A stretch of 64,000 nt of DNA from Nelumbo lutea. Taxonomy: Eukaryota; Streptophyta; Magnoliopsida; Proteales; Nelumbonaceae. How positions within the stretch are numbered: position 1 is the first letter of the stretch; each line of letters begins with the position of its first letter. A model generated the notes under the pieces. The model was not told where the DNA came from. It ran no database searches and saw only the letters and a program-made list of their open reading frames with translations. The translations under genes and the position numbers were made by a program. The stretch spans positions 205,611,813 to 205,675,812 of the forward strand of contig JAKGHH010000001.1 of NCBI GenBank assembly GCA_022828595.1, in the 5' to 3' direction. Below, in pieces: positions 1 through 9,964 of the stretch.

Positions 1-760
1 TTTTTCCTTTTAGATTTTTCCACCTAATTCTTGGACACCACTTTTCTTCCCTATTTTTTTCCATTTCTTAATGCACACATTTACCACTGCAAATCTATGT
101 TGTCAGGCTAGCTTTCCTATGGAATAACTTTGCAACACATCATTCGTTTTGTTCTCCTGGTAAAAAAACAATCTATTTGACTTATTTTTTATCCAGTCTT
201 AAAAGTTACTAAGTATTCATATTTCTTTTTGAAAATGTGTTTAAAATTTTCATATCGTAGGTTAAATATTCTAAGATTGTATCTCCTATTTCATTCCTCT
301 CTTCAAACACAAATCCTTGATGCACCATATCATATCCTACACTTCATTTGCCTATATGCCCATTTAAGTCTCCTATAAAAATCTTTTATTCCTCATTTGC
401 CAATTATTGAATTAATCCTTCTCTAAGTCTTCCCAAAACTGTATTTTATTGTTGTCTTTTAAACCCACATGATGTGCATTTGCACTAATTATGTTAAGGA
501 TTTCTTCACCTAAAACAAGTCTAAGAACAACTATTCTATCTCCAATTTTTTCAACATTCTGCTATTATCACTATCCCATTTTTATTAATTTATTATTTAT
601 TTCTCTCATGTACCACATTTTGTAGTCATCAATTTCTTTAGCTATTTCCCTTCTATTTAGTTTCTTTTAAGAATGCAATTTGTTAATTCCATACTCTTTC
701 TTGTTAATGTTCCTATAGTCGAAGTGGGTAGCAAAAGTTGTGTTTCTTGGTTAGCCTCTT
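1..760 (-). pseudogene. RTE-type LINE, apurinic endonuclease domain fragment
   Basis: Reading the minus strand, broken frames give the order of the endonuclease domain of plant RTE/BovB-like non-LTR elements: GTLTRKSMEL near 716-680, GDRIVVLRLVLGEEIL-like near 545-500 (frame broken), QFWEDLEKD near 435, a degenerate glycine-Asp-Leu-Asn-Gly-His stretch near 375, and HLVTFKSG-SQIDYF-like near 215-170. It runs off the left edge. Many stops and frameshifts mark an old copy. The stretch 720-982 may be the upstream part of the same element but has no recognisable domain. It lies outside copia element A, which inserted at 983-987. Family assignment is from motif order recalled, not from a search. 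Confidence 0.6.
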
Positions 761-987
761 TACCCGTCCCCATCCAAAAGGATGTAGGAACCCTTGCCTA
801 TTGAACACAACAACCGAACATTGTTGTAGTGAGTAACTTCTGGCGACTTTCCAATCCTAGCCCATTTGACACCACACAGGTTAAGGTGTGGTGTGCCATT
901 TTCGAAGAATACCCTAGCATGATCACAAAAAGACAAATCAAGACCCATAATAATGAGAGTTTGACGAAAGTTTTTGTGCCAACTACC

Positions 988-1347
988 AGTAGTCGCTCAA
1001 GATTGAACAGACACTTGAAAGGAGAAGGAAAAAAAAAAGAAAAGAAGAGGGAGAAAAGAGAGAGAGATTTTGATAAAAGCGAGTTGGGTTGATGTGTTTA
1101 AACAGTCGCCCCCCTCTTAAATTTATATACATAGTATCATACTTGTAAAAGGACTGAATTGCTTACATGGCAAGATAAGATAAGACAACTGAAAAAAGAC
1201 TAATCCTAATCTTATAAAAGACTAGTCCTAATCTTATAAAAAACTAGTCCTAATCTTATCATAAAGAACTAATCCTAATCATAACTTATTGCTGACATAC
1301 GAACAATGGGGACCACCTTAGTGGGGTCTACATTAGTATTCTCTACA
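988..1347 (-). repeat. Element A 3' LTR
   Basis: On the plus strand it runs from AGTAGTCGCTC to CTCTACA and matches 9586-9959. On the element strand it starts TGTAGAG and ends CTACT. A TATATAAATTT promoter-like box lies near 1118-1128. A purine-rich strand with TTGAGGGGGAG just inside (plus CTCCCCCTCAA at 1348-1358) is the polypurine tract. Confidence 0.9.
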
Positions 1348-2124
1348 CTCCCCCTCAAGTTGATAGATGTTTGTCATTCCCAACTTGCATAGATCTGCTT
1401 CTAACTTCTTCCTTGAAACCGCCTTGGTGAGAAGGTCTGCTAGCTGCATGTCGGAGGTGATGTATGGAAGACATACTTTTTGAGATGTAACCCTTTCTCT
1501 AATAAAATGTCGATCCACTTCAATATGCTTAGTCCTGTTATGTTGTATTGGATTATGGGTTATATTGATGGCAACTTGATTATCACAGTACAACATCAAG
1601 GGTTTCTCATAAACAATACCTAATAGGACTGGAACGAGAAACAACATTTTGTTTCTTACTCCTCCAAGAGACAATGTTACCTCCTACAAAAGCACAATAT
1701 CCAGAGGTAGATCTTTGATCATCAACACACCCAGCCCAATCAGCATCTGTAAAAACTTCTATTTTCATGTGATCATTATTCTTGAACAAAATGCCTCTAC
1801 TTGGGCACCTCTTCAAATATGCTAGTATCCTCTCAACTGTAAGGAGGTGAATAGTCTTAGGAGAGTGCACATACTGACTAACCACACTGACTGCATAACT
1901 GATGTTGGGTCAAGTGAGACAAAGATAGAGAAGTTTTCCAACTAACCGTTGGAACATAGCTTTATCTTCAAGGGGTTCTCCACCCTCTGCAATGATCTTG
2001 TGATTTTGTTCAATGGGAGTGTCAGCAGGCTTAAAACCCAACTTTCCTGTTTCTTCCAACAGGCCAAGAACATACTTTCTTTAAGAAACAAAAATCCCAT
2101 GCTTGGATCTGGTACCTCATTAAG
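1348..2124 (-). pseudogene. Element A RT C-terminus and RNase H remnant
   Basis: Minus-strand frames give the end of copia reverse transcriptase (SKHGIFVS, then an in-frame stop where Gln is usual, then RKYVL) followed by RNase H with TDADWAG, LYCDNQ and KHIEVDRHF and the tail [10 protein letters not shown]. About 25 codons between VVSRSS (near 1640) and the YEKPLML segment are deleted with a frameshift, removing the block that carries the second catalytic acidic residue in related copies. The upstream end at about 2120 abuts A2 RNase H, not the rest of A RT. Not functional. Confidence 0.85.
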
Positions 2125-2721
2125 AAGGGTCCTGAGCCATAGGAGTTCAGCAACCCCGTAAGCCATAGCTCGATATTCTGCTTCCGCACTTGGTCTAGCA
2201 ACTACATTCTGCTTCTTACTGCGCCATGTGACTAGGTTCCCTCCCACAAATGTACAATATCCTGAAGTTGATTTTCTGTCTCCAATAGAACCAACCCAAT
2301 CTGCATCAGTATAAGCTTCAATTTCAATTCTATTGTTTTTCCTGAATAGAATTCCCTTTCTTGGGAAATTCTTCAATTACCTGAGAATCCTTTCAACTGC
2401 TTTCATATGAGGGATCTTTGGAGAGTGCATGAATTAACTGACAACATGCACAGCATAAGCAATATCTGGCCGAGTGAGAGATAAGTATATCAGCTTCCCT
2501 ACCAATTTTTGGTATCTCTCTCTATCACAGTAGTTCTCCCCTACTGATTCCTGTAGGCCATGATTCTGTTCTATTGGAGTATCTCCTGGCCTACACCCTA
2601 TCATGCTTGTTTCCTCTTGGAGGTCAAGAACATACTTCCGCTGACATATGTAGATTCCTTCTCTTGACCTAGCAACTTCAATCCCAAGAAAATATCTCAA
2701 ATGGCCCGTCTTTGATCTCAA
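2125..2721 (-). pseudogene. Element A2 RT C-terminus and truncated RNase H
   Basis: Frames read KTGHLRYFLGIEVARS, then thumb/connection residues up to RPDIAYAVHVVS, then after a break RNase H with TDADWVGS, the STSGYC block and SAEAEYRAM, ending at LLWLRTLLNEV. The C-terminal part with the third catalytic Asp (CDNQ in relatives) is lost at the deletion junction near 2120. A frameshift separates this from the upstream RT frame around 2700. Confidence 0.85.
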
Positions 2722-3994
2722 ATTTCAAAGCTAAAAACTCCTTCAGTCGTTTTATCTCTTCCAAGTCATTCTCGGTAATCACCATATCATCCACATAAAC
2801 AATGAGTGTCGTAAGTTTGCTATCCTGTCTCCTTATGAACAAGGTATGGTTTGCGCCGCTCTGAGTGTACCCCACTTTCTTCATGGCCCCACAAAGCCTC
2901 TCAAACCATGCATGAGGAGATTGCTTCAAACCATATAATGCTTTCCTCAGTTTACACACCTTTCTACCAAAGTCATAGCCTGGTGGAGGTTCCATAAATA
3001 CCTCTTCATGAAGGTCACCATTTAGGAAGGCATTCTTCACATCCAGTTGATGAAGTTCCCATGAAAAATTTGCTGCTAGTGACAATAGAACCTGAATTGT
3101 GTTGAGCTTTGCTACTGGGGCAAAGGTTTCTTTGTAGTCAATTCCTTCTTTTTGAGTAAACCCCTTTGCCACAAGTCTGGCCTTGTACCTTTCAATGGAC
3201 CTGTCCTCCCTGTGCTTTACAGTAAACACCCACTTGCACCCAACAGTGCTCTTCCCCTCTTGCAGATCCACTAATTCCCAAGTTCTTGCTTTCATTAGGG
3301 CTTTCATCTCTTCATTCATAGCTTCTTTCCACCTTGGATCAAACAAGGCCTCTGAATACCTAGAAGGAACACGTACAGAGGAAAGAGCAAACACAAAGGA
3401 GTGATAGGCAAGAGATAAATGTGAGTAAGAAACAAAATCAGCAATGGGGTGCAGGGTGGTACAAGAACGGACAGGCTTACAGAGAGCAATAGGATGATCC
3501 AAATCAGAAGTATGTGAGTTGGAATTACCTTGGATTGCAGAGATAGATTGATCCGAGTCCAACTGGTTGCTGTCATGAGGTTGAGGGCCCTTTTTCCTTC
3601 TGTTGTATGTGAGTACCTCTTTCTGTTGCCTACTGGAGCCTTCAGGGATATCTGCAGCATCAGGAGAGGTAGCTGGCACAGTGGGAGCCTCACTAGGTTG
3701 ACCAGGGATGCCACAACTAGGAGTAGAAGAAGATGATGGAAGGCCCGAGGCAGATAGGGGAACAAAAAAGGAGGGAGAATGAGAATCCTCTTCCATCCCA
3801 CTAGTCTCCCCCTGAAGAGGATTCCGAGAAGATTGAAAATGGGGTTGAGACTCAGAAAAGACCACATCTTTGGTGACATACTTTCTCTTGGAGACAGGAT
3901 CATAACACTTGTACCCCTTTTGTGTAAGAGAGTACCCCAAAAATATTCCCTTCGTAGCCTTAGGATCCAGCTTGGTCTTCTTTGGATCCTTCAC
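2678..3994 (-). CDS. Element A2 integrase C-terminal linker and reverse transcriptase
   Basis: A single open frame of about 438 codons. It begins with the end of integrase (GIFLGYSLTQKGYKCYD), then a serine/proline-rich linker of about 150 residues, then copia [47 protein letters not shown] and the catalytic IVYVDDMV box. The YVDD motif is intact, but the domain frameshifts after FEIKDG, so no complete pol can be made. The protein would copy element RNA into cDNA in virus-like particles. Start of the frame is not a natural translation start, because copia pol is part of one gag-pol polyprotein. Confidence 0.9.
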   Translation of the reverse strand: MKDPKKTKLDPKATKGIFLGYSLTQKGYKCYDPVSKRKYVTKDVVFSESQPHFQSSRNPLQGETSGMEEDSHSPSFFVPLSASGLPSSSSTPSCGIPGQPSEAPTVPATSPDAADIPEGSSRQQKEVLTYNRRKKGPQPHDSNQLDSDQSISAIQGNSNSHTSDLDHPIALCKPVRSCTTLHPIADFVSYSHLSLAYHSFVFALSSVRVPSRYSEALFDPRWKEAMNEEMKALMKARTWELVDLQEGKSTVGCKWVFTVKHREDRSIERYKARLVAKGFTQKEGIDYKETFAPVAKLNTIQVLLSLAANFSWELHQLDVKNAFLNGDLHEEVFMEPPPGYDFGRKVCKLRKALYGLKQSPHAWFERLCGAMKKVGYTQSGANHTLFIRRQDSKLTTLIVYVDDMVITENDLEEIKRLKEFLALKFEIKDGPFEIFSWD

Positions 3995-4640
3995 ATGTAT
4001 GAAACATATACAACCAAAGACCCGTGGAGGAAGAGGAAAGTCTGGAAGAGTGGGTATTGCTCGGTATTGCTTTGGAACTTTGTGCTGGAATAGTAAGGCT
4101 CTGATTTATCAGATATGATGTAGTAAGTACAGCTCGGTATTGCTTTGGAACTTTGTGCTGGAATAGTAAGGCTCGAGCTGTCTCCAATAGATGTGTATTC
4201 TTGCACTCAGCAACCCCATTTTGCTGAGGGGTATTAGCACAGGATGATTGATGTAACACGCCGACATCTTCCATGAATAATTTCAAGGTTTTTTCAAAAT
4301 ATTCAGCAGCATTATCTGACCGGAATTGCTTAATCTTCTTATCAAACTGTGTTTCAATCATCTTGCAAAATGCCATAGTTATCCGTGGTACTTCATCCCG
4401 TCCTTTTAACAGGTAGATCCATGTGCATTGAGAATAGTGGTCAATAAAACTGATAAAGTAACGGAAGCCATCAATGGAAACAATGGGTGAAGGGCCCCAA
4501 ACATCAGAATGAACCAAATCAAAAGGAGCTCGAATTTCATTACTGGAAATTGGATAAACAGTTCTACATTGTTTTGACATTTGACATACTTCACAGATTA
4601 AACTTTGACTTGAAAGACAAATGACCTAGCCTAGCATGCC
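3955..4640 (-). pseudogene. Element A2 integrase core, rearranged
   Basis: Minus strand shows FDLVHSDVWGP (first catalytic Asp), FRSDNAAEYF (second Asp) and NGVAECKN (Glu), so the DDE triad is still present. After the HKVPKQY segment the frame collapses into a repeated SSKAIPS-type stretch produced by a 43-bp direct duplication (4059-4101 and 4132-4174), and the expected leucine/proline-rich stretch before RVFGC is lost. The upstream zinc-finger part lies in the preceding frame. Confidence 0.8.
4059..4174. repeat. 43-bp direct duplication in A2 integrase
   Basis: The 43 bases at 4059-4101 recur at 4132-4174, apparently without mismatch, separated by 30 bases. Period 73 is not a multiple of three, so it shifts the integrase frame. 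It is a local rearrangement within the element, not a transposon end. Confidence 0.85.
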
Positions 4641-5703
4641 ACAGATGCAACCTGGCTATTGACTCCACACTCTCCGGACTACTAGCAGTAGATGCTTGTA
4701 AGGTTGAACCGATGTCTGCATCAAAATAGTAGAGGCCTCCATACTCATGACCGCTCCCAATCGTTCTCCTCGTCAATCTGTCCTGGAAGACACAATGAGT
4801 AGGAAAAAAGGTTATACTATAGTTCACATTTTTGGTAAGTTTTGAAATAGACAAAAGATTTGAGGTAAGATTGGGAACATGTAGAACTAATTTAAGAGAG
4901 AGGTCCTTGCTTAGGTTAACCACCCCCTCTCCAGAGATGGTGGAGAAAGACCCATCAACAACTCTCATCTTATCCTGACCAGACAACAAATGATATGAAG
5001 AGAATAAGGAGGACAAATGTGTCATGTGGTTAGTTGCACCGGAATCAATAACCCAAGAAGTAGAGTCAATAGAGCTAGTTGCACTAAAGGCAGAGATTGT
5101 ACCTGATCTGGCAAGTGAGGTGGAAGCAAAAGAATTATTCCTTAGACGGGCTAATGCCTGGCTAAGTACCTCTATCTCACTAGTAGTGAAGCCCAAAGCA
5201 CCAGCTCCAGAGGAATTAACAACTTGCCCCATAGGAGAAGAAGACGTTGTTGGTATATTCTGTGAGTTGTCACCATTGTTGTTGGTGACAAGATTCCCAC
5301 TTGCCACATGACCCTTCTGTTGCTTCTTGTCCTTTCTCAATGCAGTTGGCTTCAGGTGAGGATACAAGAACCAACACTTTTCTTTTACATGTCTCTCACC
5401 ACCACAATGAGTGCACTTAAGGTGCTTCTTGTCTGGATGTCTATTTCCCTTAGTAGAGACCAGGGCTGAATGTTCTCCAAATTGTTCAGTTGGTTGAGTC
5501 TGAGAGTCAACTTGCATCTCCTTTCTCCTGACTTCTTCATTCCTCACCGGATAATAAACATGGTGTAACTCGGGCAATTCATCTCTCCCTAAAATTTGTG
5601 AACTTATACCCTCATACATTGGGTCCAGGCCAGCCAAGAACTTAAAGGCTCTGCTCTCTTCAATCTGCTTATCATGTCTCTCCTTGTCCTGGCATTTTCC
5701 CAA
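4591..5703 (-). CDS. Element A2 gag C-terminus, protease and pre-integrase domain
   Basis: Open frame of about 370 codons. Residues 1-60 are the end of the gag capsid region (FKFLAGLDPMYEGISSQ). A CCHC zinc knuckle follows as CTHCGGERHVKEKC near residue 97. The aspartic protease has the catalytic triplet in WVIDSGATNHMT near residue 218, then LLSISKLTKN. It ends in the zinc-binding pre-integrase segment (LHLWHARLGHLSF). All key motifs are present. The start is an arbitrary in-frame codon; the true start is the gag ATG at 6200, from which it is now separated by a frameshift. Confidence 0.9.
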   Translation of the reverse strand: MGKCQDKERHDKQIEESRAFKFLAGLDPMYEGISSQILGRDELPELHHVYYPVRNEEVRRKEMQVDSQTQPTEQFGEHSALVSTKGNRHPDKKHLKCTHCGGERHVKEKCWFLYPHLKPTALRKDKKQQKGHVASGNLVTNNNGDNSQNIPTTSSSPMGQVVNSSGAGALGFTTSEIEVLSQALARLRNNSFASTSLARSGTISAFSATSSIDSTSWVIDSGATNHMTHLSSLFSSYHLLSGQDKMRVVDGSFSTISGEGVVNLSKDLSLKLVLHVPNLTSNLLSISKLTKNVNYSITFFPTHCVFQDRLTRRTIGSGHEYGGLYYFDADIGSTLQASTASSPESVESIARLHLWHARLGHLSFKSKFNL

Positions 5704-6200
5704 TCCAATATCAAGTGATGGTCAAGTTCTTCCCAAAGACCTTCCAGAGTTGCAAAGTATGTTGCAACTGTCATATCCCCTTGCCTTAAGGCAGCAATGT
5801 CTTGATTCAATCTGTAGATTCTAGCATTGTTTTTCTTCTGTCCATAGGTCTTAGACACTTTTTCCCAAATCTTGGCTGCTGTAGGAAAGTGGTGAACAGT
5901 CCTGGCAACCCGAGGAGTCATAGAGGCAAGCAACCAGGACATAACTGTGGCATTCTCCTTGTGCCACACAGCATACTCTGCACTACCAACCTCAGGTTCC
6001 TTCTTGTTCCCATCTAAGTAGCCTGTGAGATCATAGGAAGTAATAAAAAGCATTGTAGAAACGGACCACTCCCTGAAGTTGTATTCGTCCAGCAACACAC
6101 TTGTAATCTGCAAGCTGTGCAGATTAGGGTTTTCCAGATTTGAAGACCTTGCAGCAGGTCTGTTATCCCTAGAAGAAACCTCTCCGGATATTGAAGACAT
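5604..6200 (-). CDS. Element A2 gag N-terminal capsid region
   Basis: Starts at ATG 6200 and stays open for about 198 codons. It is a UBN2/retrotran-gag type capsid protein: LLDEYNFREWSVSTM near residue 37, the VMSWLLASMTP block near 88, IWEKVSKTYGQ near 110 and YFATLEGLWEELD near 148. It overlaps the next frame by 100 bp and is frameshifted after ELDHHLILDWE. In an intact copy it would form the virus-like particle. Confidence 0.85.
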   Translation of the reverse strand: MSSISGEVSSRDNRPAARSSNLENPNLHSLQITSVLLDEYNFREWSVSTMLFITSYDLTGYLDGNKKEPEVGSAEYAVWHKENATVMSWLLASMTPRVARTVHHFPTAAKIWEKVSKTYGQKKNNARIYRLNQDIAALRQGDMTVATYFATLEGLWEELDHHLILDWENARTRRDMISRLKRAEPLSSWLAWTQCMRV

Positions 6201-6785
6201 CTTGGCTGCAGCCTCTGTGTAGATGACACTGTTTAAGACTAGCCGAAGTGATCACAGTGCTGAAAAAGAGACTAGTTGCAGAATTGAAGAATGTTCTGAC
6301 AGCTCGCAACACTGTTTCAGACTTGCCGAGACTGTCACAATTCTGAAGCAGTTCAGTTATAGCAGCAAATGAGGTGTTCTAGGCTGGTAACCGACCTGAA
6401 ACCGAGGGCTCTCCACCACTGTGCTATGCAGACTTCACTTGAGCTTCGAGTACTGCAACTGTAAAGAGAGTTCTCCCCCTTACGACCAATACTAGGACTG
6501 CTGAAATCAGTCCTCAACTAGGTCTGTCCTATACAGACCTCTCTTAGTAGCCGAATAGCTACTAACTACTAGAAACAGTCTAGTAGGACATCAGCTTCTA
6601 GATCTTACGTCCTTTGCGCCCTACAACCAAGGGAATCCCTAGGTTCGAACCTTGTGTTGTTCTCCTACAACCCTAGGGTTTCACGGCAGCAACCCAGATA
6701 AAAAAAAAAAAAGAAAAGAAAGACAGAAAGAGAGAAGAGATGGCGTCGGCTGTAACCAGGAAGGTGCTTAATGCTCTGATACCAT
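6201..6785 (-). other. Element A2 leader and primer-binding site
   Basis: Untranslated leader between the 5' LTR and gag. The primer-binding site, complementary to the 3' end of initiator Met-tRNA, is GCTCTGATACCA on the plus strand at 6774-6785, immediately inside the LTR. No long frame or repeat is visible in the rest. Confidence 0.8.
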
Positions 6786-7084
6786 GAAAGCTGAAATGCT
6801 GTAGCCGAAGCAGTAGAAGAGAGGAGAAGACCAAGAGATGCTGAGAATGTCGAACTGAATGACCTAGTCGACAGTACTATTATTTATATTAGAGTATAGT
6901 ACAATGTTACAGGAAATGACTGGAATGCCCTTGATTAGTGATGGGACACCTAGACAACTTAAAACACTAAACAAACTTAGGTCCATTAACACAGGCCCAA
7001 TACATAACAACTTAAACTCAAATACAGGCTAATAAGAACTCTTATCAGCCGAACCATCAATACATGAAAAGCTTCAATCTAACA
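6786..7084 (-). repeat. Element A2 5' LTR (only surviving LTR)
   Basis: Plus strand runs from TGAAAGC next to the primer-binding site to TCTAACA, so on the element strand it is TGTTAG...TTTCA, canonical TG...CA. The outer end is set by where element A's integrase frame stops being colinear. No second copy exists in the window, so the boundary rests on motif and frame evidence only. Confidence 0.65.
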
Positions 7085-8771
7085 TCATCAACAAATAGTA
7101 GGAAATAACCACCCCCCCTCCCAATGGCAGTGGTATGGTAAGGTCCCCAAACATCATTATGCACAATTTCAAAGGGAATATTACTTCTATTATTACTTAA
7201 TGAATAGGTTGTCCTGTAGTGTTTTGCAAGTTCACAACTCTCACATTCCAAACTAGACATCTGGATAGATTCAAATAAACTAAGAAACAAACTCTTCAAA
7301 GCCCGAAAAGATAAATGACCCATCCTATTACGTCAAATCATAGCCTGGTCAACTGATTGAGAAACACAAGACCTCTTAGTCTCACTATCTTCCCAATGAG
7401 GATTCCCTCCAAGCAGATAGACTCCATTTGCCTCACGACCAGTCCCAATCACCTTCATTGTCTCCAGATCCTGAAAAACACATCGATCTGGAAAAAAGGT
7501 TACTGAACAATTCTGGTTTTTTGTAATGCTACTAACTGAAAGATGATGTTGTCTCCCTTGCCAGAAATAGGAACATGCAAAACCGAAGATAAGGAAATAG
7601 CATTAGACAACTTAATGTCTCCCTTGCCAGAAATAGGAATGAGGGAGCCATCAGCAATGGGCACTTTGTCTTTGCCTGAAGATAAGTGATAGGTCGTAAA
7701 TAGTGACGGCAGGCCAGTCATATGGTCAGATGCTCCAGAATCTATTATCCATGAATGTTTTGTATTGCCTGTAATTGAGGCATGGTGAGCTGAGGCCCGA
7801 TTACCTAAATAAGCAAAAGTTGAGGTAGGGGGTGCTGATGGTGTCTAAGGAGGTGGAGCTGAATTACCAACTTCATTTTCCGGCTGAACTAGAGCAGCTT
7901 GGACAGCAGCTAGAGTATCTAGAGGATTGCCTCTTGTGCTAGATGATGTTGTACTATCAGTGTTAACAACCATATTTGCATTCCCTTTTTTGTTTATGAG
8001 TTTTGCTGGAACTAGATGTGGATGTAACTTCCAACATGTCTCTTTAGTATGTTTAGGTTTCTTGCAATGCTCACATACTAGGTCCTTCTTAGCTTCCTTC
8101 ATGTCTCTTTCCTTATCACTCCTAGATTTCGGCTTAACTGCTGCCAAAGCTGATTCAAAAGGTTGTTGCTGTAACATAGCTTTTCTCCTAGTCTCTTCGC
8201 TGTGCACTAAGGAATAGGCCTGGGACAGAGTTACACTATCTCTTGTCAACAGTTGCTGCCTCACAATATCATATTCCAAATTTAAACCAGCCAGGAACTC
8301 AAATACTATTAGTTTCAATCTGCATTTTGTAAATCTATGCATCCTTCTGACTTTCCCATTCAATTGATTCAAGGTGGTCAATGTCATGCCACAATGATTT
8401 CAAGATTGAAAAATAAACAAAAACTTGTTTCTCACATTGCTTGAGATTTTAACCTCACATTTCTTTAGCTATTTTTGCCCATAAGTAATTTCGGCTGATG
8501 TGTGGCTGCATGGAATTGCACAGCCATGTCATCATTAAATAATTTTCCTGAATCCACTTAGCATAAGTGGGATCCTCCTTATTGGTTCCTTCACATCTCC
8601 CAACAAATAGTTCAATTTTCCTCTTCTCCCAGTGGCATCATGGCTGATTGGGTCCACTCTAAGTAGTTTGAACCATCAAACTTTACAGTTGTAATTTGGA
8701 AGGTGTTTTCAGTCATGCCACCTGAACCAGTCCCAAAAGCACCCTCCCATTGGTGCTTGAACTCCATTCTT
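7085..8771 (-). pseudogene. Element A gag, protease and integrase zinc domain
   Basis: The gag start (MEFKHQWEG) is at about 8771 on the minus strand. The capsid follows in broken frames (FDGSNYLEW, VFEFLAGLNLEYD), then a CCHC knuckle CEHCKKPKHTKETC near 8090-8050, an alanine/proline-poor spacer, the protease (WIIDSGASDHMT near 7745) and the integrase HHCC region with CESCELAKH near 7250-7225 and the first catalytic Asp in NDVWGP near 7155. It stops at FVDD (7084), where A2 inserted. A 24-bp direct duplication (7550-7573 and 7616-7639) corrupts the protease C-terminus. Several stops and shifts, so not translatable as one protein. Confidence 0.8.
7550..7639. repeat. 24-bp direct duplication in element A protease
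   Basis: The same 24 bases, including CTCCCTTGCCAGAAATAGGA, are at 7550-7573 and 7616-7639. The duplication replaces the usual KLDTNLLSV-type stretch by a second ISGKGD, as comparison with element B (14500-14560) shows. Confidence 0.75.
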
Positions 8772-9585
8772 GGTTAGGGGTTAAGCAAAAAACACCTTCT
8801 ATTTACTGTAACAATCAGCCTACTGGGTCTGAAAAAACTAGCGACAGTAGGTCTAGAAGCAGAAATCAGATTTAGAGAAAGAAAAAAAAATTCCAATTCA
8901 CTGTATCACTGTATCAATCAGCCTACTAAATCTGAGAACTAATAGCAGTTGGCCTGGGTACAGAACTCCAAAAACAAAGATCAGAGAACAGAAATCTGAT
9001 AGCAGCCAAACTTAAAAAACAAGTCTAATCTCTTATCCAGACACAACAGTCCTGGATTTCAGGGTTTTCTCTTAAAACCCTAGAAGAGAAAAAGAAAAAA
9101 ATTCTATATAGCCGTACCTCACAAATTAATCTATCTTTGTTGCTGCCCTCAAGAAGGAATAAGACCTTACCCAGGAATTTCTGAGAAAAAAACTGATCTT
9201 GATTCAAAAAATTATTGCTGAAATTCTGATCGCCAACTTCAGTTTGCTCAAAACTGATCTTGATTCTGATCAACCCGAGAAACTTCTGAAACAGAACTGA
9301 TCTTGGAGAAAAAAACTTCTTGATCGCCAACTTCAATCTTGATGAGAGAACCAAAAAAACTGATTGGCACCTCCAATCTTGACCAAAGACCTAACCTTGA
9401 TCACTTAATTCTTCTCTGATTCTTCCTGATTACAAGGAACACTTTCCAATCCTTGGACAGTTGCTGAAGACTTCTTGTAATCTCCAAGAATCAGTCGAAT
9501 GAAAAAACTCAGCCCTAAATAATTCTCATGTGGTCGGCTGAATTAATTCCACATGAGAAACCCTATATTGAATGCTTTGATACCA
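8772..9585 (-). other. Element A leader and primer-binding site
   Basis: Non-coding leader of about 800 bp rich in degenerate repeats of an AACTGATCTTGATT-like word around 9185-9310. The primer-binding site is at 9574-9585 (GCTTTGATACCA on the plus strand, one base different from the common form). A motif CTCATGTGGTCGGCT (9527-9541) recurs in the leaders of B and D, tying the three into one family. Confidence 0.75.
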
Positions 9586-9959
9586 AGTAGTCGCTCAAGA
9601 TTGAACAAACACTTAAAAGGAGAAGAAAAAAAAAAAAGAAAAGAAGAGGGAGAAAAGAGAGAGAGAGAGAAAGATTTTGATAAAAGAGAGTTGGGATGAT
9701 GTGTTTAAACAGCCGCCCCCCCTCTTAAATTTATATGCATAGTATCATACTTGTAAAAGGACTGGATTGCTTACATGGCAAGATAAGATAAGATAAGATA
9801 AAGCTGAAAAAAGACTAATCCTTATCTTATAAAAGACTAGTCCTAATCTTATGAAAAACTAGTAATCTTATCATAAAGAACTAATCCTAATCATAACTTA
9901 TTGCTGACATACAAACAGTGGGGACCACCTTAGTGGGGTCCACATTAGTGCTCTCTACA
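9586..9959 (-). repeat. Element A 5' LTR
   Basis: Second copy of the A LTR, 374 bp against 360 bp for the other, differing by small indels in the purine-rich and GATAAGATAAG tracts. Outer end CTCTACA is followed directly by the TSD CTACC at 9960-9964. Confidence 0.9.
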
Positions 9960-9964
9960 CTACC

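Larger units (their letters stand above)
2125..7084 (-). mobile_element. Ty1/copia element A2 nested in A, 3'-deleted
   Basis: A second copia element with its own 5' LTR (about 6786-7084), primer-binding site TGGTATCAGAGC (6785-6774), leader, gag, protease, integrase, RT and part of RNase H lies inside A's integrase gene. A's frame reads into YFLLFVDD and stops being colinear exactly at 7084, where TGTTAG of the A2 LTR starts. The 3' part of A2 RNase H, its polypurine tract and its 3' LTR are absent: at 2120-2125 A2 sequence joins A RT. Only one flank of the insertion survives, so no TSD can be checked. Confidence 0.8.
988..9959 (-). mobile_element. Ty1/copia element A (complete ends, internally chimeric)
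   Basis: Two direct LTRs (988-1347 and 9586-9959) are flanked by a perfect 5-bp target site duplication CTACC at 983-987 and 9960-9964. The primer-binding site reads TGGTATCAAAGC on the minus strand at 9585-9574. Order on the minus strand is 5' LTR, leader, gag, protease, start of integrase, then the nested element A2, then the C-terminal RT and RNase H of A and the 3' LTR. Polyprotein order (IN before RT) is copia type. A's own integrase core and the N-terminal half of its RT are missing. The LTRs end TG...CT rather than TG...CA. Confidence 0.9.

Noticed and set aside
9025..9354. 109-codon frame in the element A leader
   Set aside because: No similarity to any domain, low complexity, and the equivalent region of B is not open.
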